Source: an uncultured Synergistia bacterium (GTDB lineage Bacteria > Eremiobacterota > SpSt-956 > JAKJGF01). From it: a DNA stretch of 5,673 bases. Under the pieces are notes generated by a model. That model was not told the DNA's origin. It made no database searches and saw only the letters and a list, made by a program, of their open reading frames with translations. The position numbers and the translations under genes were made by a program. The number at the start of each line of letters is the position of its first letter. The first letter of the stretch is position 1. The stretch lies in the NCBI GenBank assembly GCA_937888925.1, contig CALARM010000901.1, forward strand, positions 1 to 5,673, read 5' to 3'. Below are positions 1-5,410 of this stretch, in pieces.

Positions 1-293
1 TATTTCATTTTTTCTATATCATGAAACATGTCTACAATCTCAACTTCATCATCTGTATCAATAAGATTCAGAATTTTAGCAAACATCTGTTCTGCTAAAG
101 TTCCATCGGAAGAAACAAAGGCAATACCAAGTTCGGATTTTTGCCACAGATCATATTCTCCTACCTCTGCAATAGAAACACGAAATTTGTTCCAGATTCT
201 ATCTTTTAAACTCTTAAGTATTTGCCTCTTTCTTTTTAAGGAATTAGGCTCATCAAGAAGATGTATGTCAAACCAGCATTTGCAAATATACAT
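1..293 (-). CDS. YlxP/DUF503 family protein (cut at, or just before, its stop codon by the window edge)
   Basis: Read on the minus strand from the ATG at 293-291, the frame stays open for 97 codons and reaches the window edge with the bases TA, so a TAA or TAG stop may lie one base outside. The product begins MYICKCWFDIHLLDEP and carries the family hallmarks in order: SLKRKRQILKSLKDRI (about residues 18-33), the most diagnostic block VSIAEVGEYDLWQKSELGIAFVSSD (about 39-63, given here only as a landmark), then an amphipathic helix and a final strand DEVEIVDM. Usual family length is about 90-100 residues, so little or nothing is missing. DUF503/YlxP proteins are small cytoplasmic proteins of unsettled function, often found next to ribosome-maturation genes such as rbfA. 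That context is not visible here. The gene is transcribed divergently from argG. No Shine-Dalgarno sequence directly precedes the ATG, because a heptamer array lies there; the nearest good one is upstream of the array. Family assignment is strong; function is unknown. Confidence 0.88.
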   Translation of the reverse strand, partial: MYICKCWFDIHLLDEPNSLKRKRQILKSLKDRIWNKFRVSIAEVGEYDLWQKSELGIAFVSSDGTLAEQMFAKILNLIDTDDEVEIVDMFHDIEKMK

Positions 294-296
294 ATT

Positions 297-359
297 TCAG
301 TGATCAGTGACCAGTGACCAGTTACCAGTTACCACTGATTATTGATTACTGCTCACTAT
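297..359 (-). repeat. Heptamer repeat array A in the leader of the DUF503 gene
   Basis: Read on the minus strand, 63 bases divide into nine consecutive 7-base units in one register. The last six units (338-297) are TCAGTGG, TAACTGG, TAACTGG, TCACTGG, TCACTGA and TCACTGA. The first three (359-339) are ATAGTGA, GCAGTAA and TCAATAA; these include units close to the reverse complement of the later ones. The array ends 3 bases before the ATG. Its outer ends (357-348 and 308-299) are 10-base inverted repeats with one mismatch, so the RNA can fold on itself. The same composite layout recurs before argH. Confidence 0.9.
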
Positions 360-365
360 CTCCTT
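360..365 (-). promoter_or_regulatory. Displaced Shine-Dalgarno sequence (AAGGAG) upstream of array A
   Basis: AAGGAG on the minus strand at 365-360 is the best ribosome-binding sequence near the DUF503 gene, but it lies 66 bases from the ATG, beyond the repeat array. If the 10-base inverted repeats at 357-348 and 308-299 pair, only 2 + 5 = 7 unpaired bases remain between it and the ATG, a normal spacing. Whether it is used is inference. Confidence 0.45.
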
Positions 366-372
366 CTTGCAA

Positions 373-401
373 ATTATAACCAAATAAATCTAACTTTTCA
401 A
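373..401 (-). promoter_or_regulatory. Sigma70-type promoter for the DUF503 gene
   Basis: On the minus strand a TTGAAA -35 box (401-396) and a perfect TATAAT -10 box (378-373) are separated by exactly 17 bases. Transcription would begin near 366, so the heptamer array at 297-359 lies in a 5' leader of roughly 70 nt. The box sequences and spacing equal those of the argG promoter facing the other way. Predicted from sequence only. Confidence 0.75.
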
Positions 402-408
402 TAAAAGA

Positions 409-437
409 TTGAAAAATTTTTCTATTGGCTTTATAAT
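409..437 (+). promoter_or_regulatory. Sigma70-type promoter for argG and the operon
   Basis: TTGAAA (-35, 409-414) and TATAAT (-10, 432-437) are separated by exactly 17 bases. The start site would be near 444, giving a short leader of about 25 nt that contains the AAAGG ribosome-binding sequence at 456-460. The -35 box is only 7 bases from the -35 box of the divergent DUF503 promoter. I see no clear ARG-box palindrome, so arginine-repressor control cannot be claimed. Confidence 0.8.
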
Positions 438-469
438 AAAGGAATCAAAATTTAGAAAGGCGTGTAATT

Positions 470-1699
470 ATGAAAAAAGTAGTACTTGCATACAGCGGTG
501 GACTCGATACATCATGTATACTTAAATGGCTTATAGATGAAGGATTTGAAGTAATAGCCTATCTTGCAGATGTAGGCCAGAATGAAGATTTTAACGAAGC
601 AAAAGAGAAAGCTCTTAAAATAGGAGCAACCAGAGTCTATATTGAGGATTTAAAAGAAGAACTGGTTACGGATTATATATTTCCTGCATTCAGCGCAAAT
701 GCTCTCTATGAAGGAAGATACCTTCTCGGCACATCTCTTGCAAGACCTTTGATTGCAAAAAGACATATAGAGATTGCAGAGAAAGAACAGGCTGAATATG
801 TGTCTCATGGATCAACAGGTAAAGGAAATGATCAGGTCAGATTTGAATTGAGTTATTATGCCTTAAATCCAAAGATAAAAATTATTTCCCCGTGGAAAAA
901 CAAAGATTTTCTTGCAAAATTCAAAGGAAGAACTGATCTGATAAATTATGCGAAAGAAAAAAATATACCTCTCAGCGTAACACTGGAAAAGCCTTACAGT
1001 ATGGATGAAAATCTCCTTCATATAAGCTTTGAATCAGGCATTCTCGAAGATCCTGCCATGCAACCCCATAAGGATATGTTCAAATTAACTGTTGATCCCA
1101 CAGATGCACCTGATAAAGAAACAGGGATAGAAATACACTTTAAAGACGGTATACCTGTAAAGGTCGTAAACCTTGAAGACGGCACAATAAAGACAAAACC
1201 TCTGGAACTATTTACCTATTTAAATCAACTGGGCAGAGAAAACGGAATTGGCAGAATCGATATAGTAGAAAACAGGTTTGTAGGCATAAAATCAAGAGGT
1301 GTATATGAAACTCCGGGAGGAACCATTCTGAGGGCAGCCCATATGGATATTGAAGGAATAGCCATGGACAGAGAAGTCATGAGACTCCGTGATATGCTCA
1401 CACCTAAATTCTCAGAACTTGTTTACAACGGTTTCTGGTTCAGCCCTGAAATGGACTTCCTTATGGCAGCAATAAAGAAAAGTCAGGAAATAATAGACGG
1501 AGTAGTTTATTTAAAACTCTATAAAGGCAATGTTATGATTACGGGACGAACCTCTCCGAGTTCACTGTATGATCAGAATCTTTCCAGCATGGATATTGAA
1601 GGAGGATTCGATCAGACAGATTCAGAAGGATTTATAAAAATAAATGCCATAAGACTTATGGCCCATCATGCAATTACGAAAAGAATGGGGAAAAAGTGA
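470..1699 (+). CDS. argG: Argininosuccinate synthase
   Basis: This cytoplasmic enzyme joins citrulline and aspartate, using ATP, to make argininosuccinate, the seventh step of arginine synthesis. The 409-residue product has the usual family length. The N-type ATP-pyrophosphatase loop AYSGGLDTS is at residues 7-15. Further family blocks are [12 protein letters not shown] (86-97), [14 protein letters not shown] (113-126, nucleotide and substrate binding) and [14 protein letters not shown] (177-190). Later blocks include [25 protein letters not shown] and YNGFWFSPE. These block sequences match the ArgG group found in many proteobacteria and in eukaryotes rather than the E. coli type. The ATG start is supported by AAAGG nine bases upstream and by the motif lying right at the N-terminus. 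A consensus promoter precedes it and argH follows. The TGA stop (1697-1699) lies inside the first unit of heptamer array B. All expected active-site blocks are intact. Confidence 0.97.
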   Translation: MKKVVLAYSGGLDTSCILKWLIDEGFEVIAYLADVGQNEDFNEAKEKALKIGATRVYIEDLKEELVTDYIFPAFSANALYEGRYLLGTSLARPLIAKRHIEIAEKEQAEYVSHGSTGKGNDQVRFELSYYALNPKIKIISPWKNKDFLAKFKGRTDLINYAKEKNIPLSVTLEKPYSMDENLLHISFESGILEDPAMQPHKDMFKLTVDPTDAPDKETGIEIHFKDGIPVKVVNLEDGTIKTKPLELFTYLNQLGRENGIGRIDIVENRFVGIKSRGVYETPGGTILRAAHMDIEGIAMDREVMRLRDMLTPKFSELVYNGFWFSPEMDFLMAAIKKSQEIIDGVVYLKLYKGNVMITGRTSPSSLYDQNLSSMDIEGGFDQTDSEGFIKINAIRLMAHHAITKRMGKK

Positions 1700-1792
1700 A
1701 AAGCGAAAAGTGAGTAGTGAGCAGTGAGCAGAACTTTTACCGGTCACTGCTCACTGGTCACCGGTCACTGGTCACTGATAACTGGTCACTGA
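1695..1792 (+). repeat. Heptamer repeat array B between argG and argH
   Basis: Ninety-eight bases divide into fourteen 7-base units in one unbroken register. The first five are AGTGAAA, AGCGAAA, AGTGAGT, AGTGAGC and AGTGAGC (1695-1729), followed by a divergent AGAACTT (1730-1736). Eight units of the opposite sense follow, TTACCGG, TCACTGC, TCACTGG, TCACCGG, TCACTGG, TCACTGA, TAACTGG and TCACTGA (1737-1792). The array starts inside the last codon of argG, includes its stop codon and ends 2 bases before the argH ATG. Because the two halves are inverted, a strong hairpin is possible (separate entry). Layout and ends match array A. Confidence 0.93.
1717..1761 (+). other. Inverted repeat / potential RNA hairpin in array B
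   Basis: The 15 bases at 1717-1731 (GTGAGCAGTGAGCAG) are the reverse complement of 1747-1761 with one mismatch, leaving a 15-base loop. There is no T-tract after it, so it is not an intrinsic terminator. An outer pairing, 1709-1718 with 1781-1790 (one mismatch, one G-U), is an alternative that would enclose most of the array. The structure could affect argH translation or 3'-end stability of the argG message. Confidence 0.6.
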
Positions 1793-1794
1793 AA

Positions 1795-3081
1795 ATGAAA
1801 CTATGGAATAAAGGAAAAGAACTGAATGACCTTATAGAAGATTTCACCGTAGGAGAAGATTATATTCTTGATAAAGAGCTTCTCTGTTATGACTGCCATG
1901 GCTCTATTGCCCATGCCATGACCCTGGAAAAATCCGGTATATTAACAGGGAAAGAAAGGGAAAAACTTGTAGAAGCACTTAAAGAGATAGAGAGCATTGG
2001 ACTTGAGATAAAAAAAGAGGATGAAGATGTACATACAGCCATAGAAAACTATCTTATAGAAAAACTGGGAGATCTCGGTAGAAAAATTCATACAGGAAGA
2101 TCCAGAAATGACCAGGTCATGGTAGATGTACAGTTATGGTCACGAGATAATATTTTAAAGGTATATACCCTTGGTGTGAACCTGGCAGAAAGAATAAATG
2201 ATTTTTCAAAGGCCAATCCCGCTCTTATGCCCGGCTATACCCATATGCAGAGGGCAATGATCTCTTCTTTACAGCTTCTGACCGGTTCTTATATAGAATC
2301 TATCCTTGATGATCTCCTCTTGCTGGAAACAGCTTTTCAGATAAATAATCGTAATCCCCTGGGAAGTGCTGCCGGATACGGCTCGTCTCTGGGTCTGGAC
2401 AGAGACTACACGGCAGAACTTATGAAATTTAACGGAAACAGAAATCCTATTTATGTCCAATCAAGACCGAAATTAATTTCCACAATTATTTTTCCTCTCT
2501 GTAACTTTATGAAAACACTGGATAAAATTTCATGCGATCTTCTCCTGTTTACCATGGGAGAATTTAATTTCTTTTACCTCCCTGAAGAATTCTGCACAGG
2601 ATCAAGTATAATGCCTCAAAAGAAAAATTATGATCTCCTGGAATTAATCAGAAGCAGTTCGTCACAGATTCACAGTTTACTTTACCGTGTTGATATGACA
2701 GGCAGTAAATTGATAAGCGGATATAACAGGGATTATCAACTTACAAAAGGTCCTCTTATGGAAGCCTTCTCTGTAACATCAAAATGCCTGGAAGTAATGG
2801 AACTCATATTCAGCCATTTAAAGGTCAATAAAGAAGCTATGAACAGAGCTATAACACATGAAATTTTCGCTACCGATAAGGCATATGAACTGGTAAAAAA
2901 TGGAACTCCCTTCAGGGAAGCTTACACTATAGTAGCAAGAAATCTTGATAAAATCGAAATACCTGAACATATATACGATGGAAGAGATTTCCTGAAATTT
3001 AAAGACTATAAAAAGGAGATAGAAGAAAGAAAGGTCTTTCTTACGGGTCACGCTTCACGCGTCACTGGTCACGAATCATGA
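1795..3081 (+). CDS. argH: Argininosuccinate lyase
   Basis: This cytoplasmic enzyme of the fumarase/aspartase superfamily splits argininosuccinate into arginine and fumarate, completing arginine synthesis. From the ATG at 1795 the product has 428 residues. The start MKLWNKG plus IEDFTVGEDY matches the N-terminus of Bacteroidetes-type ArgH. A longer frame opens at GTG 1717, but its 26 extra residues are translated repeat and were rejected. Conserved blocks are KIHTGRSRNDQV (97-108), MPGYTHMQRA (145-154, catalytic His150), NPLGSAAGYGSS (187-198), GSSIMPQKKNYD (269-280, catalytic-loop Ser271) and GYNRDYQL (309-316). The signature loop has NYD where NPD is usual. The last 12-13 residues, ending TGHASRVTGHES, are encoded by heptamer array C. 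There is no good Shine-Dalgarno sequence before the ATG, since array B ends two bases upstream; translation may depend on coupling to argG. The TGA stop overlaps the next ATG as ATGA. Confidence 0.95.
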   Translation: MKLWNKGKELNDLIEDFTVGEDYILDKELLCYDCHGSIAHAMTLEKSGILTGKEREKLVEALKEIESIGLEIKKEDEDVHTAIENYLIEKLGDLGRKIHTGRSRNDQVMVDVQLWSRDNILKVYTLGVNLAERINDFSKANPALMPGYTHMQRAMISSLQLLTGSYIESILDDLLLLETAFQINNRNPLGSAAGYGSSLGLDRDYTAELMKFNGNRNPIYVQSRPKLISTIIFPLCNFMKTLDKISCDLLLFTMGEFNFFYLPEEFCTGSSIMPQKKNYDLLELIRSSSSQIHSLLYRVDMTGSKLISGYNRDYQLTKGPLMEAFSVTSKCLEVMELIFSHLKVNKEAMNRAITHEIFATDKAYELVKNGTPFREAYTIVARNLDKIEIPEHIYDGRDFLKFKDYKKEIEERKVFLTGHASRVTGHES

Positions 3082-3082
3082 A
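3041..3082 (+). repeat. Heptamer repeat array C spanning the argH stop and the next start codon
   Basis: Six 7-base units in register: TTACGGG, TCACGCT, TCACGCG, TCACTGG, TCACGAA and TCATGAA. They belong to the same family as arrays A and B (shared TCAC core and one exact TCACTGG). Unlike those, this array is translated: it encodes the C-terminal tail of ArgH, and its final unit holds both the argH TGA (3079-3081) and the ATG of the next gene (3078-3080). Only the forward-sense half is present, with no inverted AGTGAGC units. Confidence 0.85.
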
Positions 3083-3944
3083 AATAATTACTCTCTTTAT
3101 ATTATTTATTATTACCACAGGAATCATACTGGCAGAAGAACTTCCGGCAACACTGGTTTACAGAGATACAGAAATGGTACTTATTCCGAAGGGAGATTTC
3201 TGGATGGGAAGCGCTGCAAAACAGGGCCAGTTAGATGAATATCCCCAGCATAAAGTCTATATATCTGATTATTATATGGATAAATATGAAGTAAAAAACA
3301 GTGATTTCTGTATTTTTTTAAATGAAAAAAATACTCACAGAGGCAGTAACGGTGAGTGGTGGATTGTAATAGACGATCAAAATTGTCTTATAGAATTTAA
3401 AGAAGGCCTTTACAAACCGAAGTCAGGAAGTGATAATTACCCTGTAACCAGTGTTACATGGGAAGGAGCTTCTGCCTGTGCAACGTGGATGGGAAAAAGA
3501 CTGCCTACAGAAGCAGAATGGGAAAAAGGAGCAAAAGGAACAAGAGGCAATCTATATCCCTGGGGTATGGAATGGTCTCCTGACATGTGTAACAATCAAA
3601 ATATGAATATACCGGTTCTGTTAAGCAATATGATTAATTTTTATCAGGGACGGGGTATTCTTCCGGGAGGTTCCTTTCCGGGCGGAGCAAGTGATTACGG
3701 AATTATGGACATGGCAGGTAATGTAAGGGAGTGGTGTTCAGACTGGTATGATGAAAATTATTACAAATCAAGCCCTTATAAAAATCCTGAAGGGCCAAAA
3801 ACAGGTAAATACAGAACTTTAAGAGGAGGTTCCTGGGAAAACTCAGATCCTCAGGATTTTAGATGTGCCGATCGTTTTATATGCGATAAAGACCGTGCAT
3901 ATTCCATAGGATTTAGATGTGTAATGGATGTGAATAAAAGGTGA
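3078..3944 (+). CDS. Secreted SUMF1/FGE-sulfatase-domain protein, probably not a true formylglycine-generating enzyme
   Basis: The 288-residue product starts with a signal peptide: MK, a hydrophobic stretch at residues 3-18, and likely cleavage after ILA (residue 19). It lacks a lipobox cysteine, so it should be periplasmic or secreted. The rest is one FGE-sulfatase (SUMF1-like, C-type-lectin-like) domain: MVLIPKGDFWMGS (33-45), DEYPQHKVYISDYYMDKYEV (53-72), PVTSVTWEGASACATWMGKR (122-141), LPTEAEWEKGAKG (142-154), LYPWG (159-163), MAGNVREWCSDWY (212-224), LRGGSW (248-253) and GFRCV (278-282). In true formylglycine-generating enzymes two catalytic cysteines follow the GGS motif; here that stretch reads WENSDPQD, so both are absent. 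Many bacterial relatives lacking these cysteines have other or unknown roles, including ligand binding and regulatory or secreted proteins. The start is fixed by the signal peptide; the gene overlaps argH by ATGA with no separate ribosome site, so translational coupling is likely. Substrate and partner are unknown. Confidence 0.88.
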   Translation: MKIITLFILFIITTGIILAEELPATLVYRDTEMVLIPKGDFWMGSAAKQGQLDEYPQHKVYISDYYMDKYEVKNSDFCIFLNEKNTHRGSNGEWWIVIDDQNCLIEFKEGLYKPKSGSDNYPVTSVTWEGASACATWMGKRLPTEAEWEKGAKGTRGNLYPWGMEWSPDMCNNQNMNIPVLLSNMINFYQGRGILPGGSFPGGASDYGIMDMAGNVREWCSDWYDENYYKSSPYKNPEGPKTGKYRTLRGGSWENSDPQDFRCADRFICDKDRAYSIGFRCVMDVNKR

Positions 3945-3975
3945 AGGGTGAGTAGGGGCGTTTTATTAAACGCCC
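3940..3975 (+). repeat. Short intergenic repeat D: two heptamer-like units plus a perfect palindromic hairpin
   Basis: GGTGAAG and GGTGAGT (3940-3953) are related to the AGTGAGT units of array B, and the first contains the TGA stop of the SUMF1-like gene. They run into GGGCGTTT (3956-3963) and AAACGCCC (3968-3975), a perfect 8-bp stem with a TATT loop. The general form AGGGGCG...CGCCC resembles short palindromic intergenic repeats seen in many bacteria (recognition from memory, not a search). No T-tract follows, so a terminator role is unlikely. The 8-base sequence AAGGTGAA occurs on both sides of the region (3938-3945 and 3990-3997). Confidence 0.7.
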
Positions 3976-3979
3976 TGAG

Positions 3980-5410
3980 ATGAAAATAGAAGGTGAAACA
4001 GGGTTGAATCTGATAAATTTAAAATGTGAAACATGTGGTGCCCAGCTTAAAAGAACGGCAAGTATGAGAACCCTTCAATGTGAGTACTGCGGTTCCAAAT
4101 ATCTTGCAGAAATTGACGGACAATCTCAGGGACTTGAAGACAGAACGTTTATACTTCCTGTTAATATTGAAGAAGATAAAGCAAAAAATTATATTCTGAG
4201 AGAAACTCAATTGAGGCAGTTTGTTCATGGCCACACAGAAAAAGAGATTTCCATGATAAATCCCAATGGAGTTATGATCCCCTGTTATACTTTTGAATGT
4301 GACGTAACATCTAACTGGTACGGAGAGAATGCCGTACAAAGAACGAGACAGGTATATAATCAGATGACAGGAATGCTGGAAAATCAGGTTTATGAAGAAT
4401 GGTATCCACAGAACGGTCAACATTACGGAAAACATAATGCCTTTGTATCCGGTTCGGGAGCTCTTAAAGAAAGTGAAGGAAAATGGGGAGAACTCTTCCC
4501 TCTTCCCCTTGAAAAAAAATCTCTTTTCCTGGAAGATAATGAGAACCACCGTTTTTCTCTGGAAATACCAAATATGTCGCCGGAAGAAGCATGGATTAAA
4601 GGTGAAACAGAAGCAAAAAGACTTGAAGAGGAATCCTGTAAAACCCTTGTAGGAAGACTCAAAAGTGTAAATTCAAGAATAGATAAAAAAGAAGTCTCTC
4701 TTATTTATGCTCCTGTCTGGATCTTTAATTATAAAGTAGATAATATACCTTACAGAAATCTGGTCTGCGCAACAAGCGGTAAAGTAATAGGCGAAATGCC
4801 TACCAATTTCGAAGAGCTTTTTGATAAACTCAGAAGTATACAGCAGGAAATGTCAAAGATGTCTAATTATTTCATCATTGCAATTGTAGGTACAGTTCTG
4901 TCGCTTTTACTTCTCTTCGGTACTTTTTTGCTTCCTCTTACAGCATGCGTTATTTACTATTTATATAAGAAAAGAGATGATATGCAAAAGAAATTTGATG
5001 AAGAATTTGAAAAGAATATTTTAACGAATAAATATAATTTATGTTATTATATATTGAGAAAACGTACAGATCTTAAATCTTCTCTTAATCTTTCAACACT
5101 GCCCGGCATATCTGCAGTAGAAAGGTGTCTTGATGAAGAAGAGGGAGGAAAAATTGATAATATAATAGTAAAAGAACTGGTGGCAAGATATCTCCTGGCA
5201 ACAAATCCTGCCGCAGGGGAAACACCGGCAGAAAAAATAGAAAAAATGCTTGGTATGAAAAAGGTTAATATTACAGGTAAAACAGTTTCAAATAATGCAG
5301 TAATACCTTCTTCCGCAACAGCAGAAAAAACATTACCCGGGAAATGTAAATGCGGCCAGATAATTAAAGAGGGCTGGAAAGTGTGTCCGATGTGTGGGAA
5401 TAAATTTTAA
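3980..5410 (+). CDS. Membrane protein with N- and C-terminal zinc ribbons, function unknown
   Basis: From the ATG at 3980 the product has 476 residues. A zinc ribbon opens it: CETCG (Cys16, Cys19) and CEYCG (Cys34, Cys37). A mixed region with two similar-looking blocks follows, IPCYTFECDVTSNWYG (100-115) and YAPVWIFNYKVDNIPYR (243-259). Such blocks (roughly P-x-W/Y-x-F then a polar strand) occur in zinc-ribbon proteins often misannotated as PriA or replication helicases; no helicase motif is present here. Residues 297-329 are strongly hydrophobic with a central Pro, either a tight two-pass hairpin or one long span, followed by a basic stretch (YKKRDD). The end is a second ribbon, CKC (456-458) with CPMCG (469-473). 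A two-pass hairpin would put both ribbons in the cytoplasm. The start is uncertain: TTG at 4004 (residue 9 of this frame) has AAGGTGA at 3990-3996, seven bases upstream, and would start cleanly at NLINLKCETCG. It follows the SUMF1-like gene by 35 bases. Confidence 0.8.
   Translation: MKIEGETGLNLINLKCETCGAQLKRTASMRTLQCEYCGSKYLAEIDGQSQGLEDRTFILPVNIEEDKAKNYILRETQLRQFVHGHTEKEISMINPNGVMIPCYTFECDVTSNWYGENAVQRTRQVYNQMTGMLENQVYEEWYPQNGQHYGKHNAFVSGSGALKESEGKWGELFPLPLEKKSLFLEDNENHRFSLEIPNMSPEEAWIKGETEAKRLEEESCKTLVGRLKSVNSRIDKKEVSLIYAPVWIFNYKVDNIPYRNLVCATSGKVIGEMPTNFEELFDKLRSIQQEMSKMSNYFIIAIVGTVLSLLLLFGTFLLPLTACVIYYLYKKRDDMQKKFDEEFEKNILTNKYNLCYYILRKRTDLKSSLNLSTLPGISAVERCLDEEEGGKIDNIIVKELVARYLLATNPAAGETPAEKIEKMLGMKKVNITGKTVSNNAVIPSSATAEKTLPGKCKCGQIIKEGWKVCPMCGNKF
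3990..4006 (+). promoter_or_regulatory. Shine-Dalgarno AAGGTGA and alternative TTG start for the zinc-ribbon gene
   Basis: AAGGTGA (3990-3996) is seven bases before TTG (4004-4006), ideal spacing, whereas the ATG at 3980 has only a weak CTGAG before it, inside the flank of the hairpin repeat. The partial gene at the right edge also seems to use TTG after GGGAG. I consider the TTG at least as likely as the ATG to be the true start; the difference is eight residues. Confidence 0.5.

Noticed and set aside
28..303. Plus-strand open frame of 91 codons
   Set aside because: It lies opposite the DUF503 gene, whose protein matches a known family; the plus-strand product is Ser/Ile/Phe-rich with no recognisable motif.
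1695..1792. CRISPR array
   Set aside because: The units are 7 bases, degenerate and contiguous, with no spacers and no cas genes.
1717..1794. GTG start giving ArgH 26 extra N-terminal residues
   Set aside because: The extension is translated heptamer repeat, and family members start at the MKLWNKG encoded from 1795.
3956..3975. Intrinsic terminator after the SUMF1-like gene
   Set aside because: The stem is perfect, but no T-tract follows and the next gene begins within a few bases.
4019..4549. Minus-strand open frame of 176 codons (and shorter minus-strand frames at 2269-2460, 2818-3051 and 4423-4662)
   Set aside because: They are antisense to genes with recognisable protein motifs and have no ribosome site or family resemblance.
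4392..4652. Plus-strand open frame of 86 codons inside the zinc-ribbon gene
   Set aside because: It is an out-of-frame shadow, Lys-rich through reading A-rich codons in another frame.
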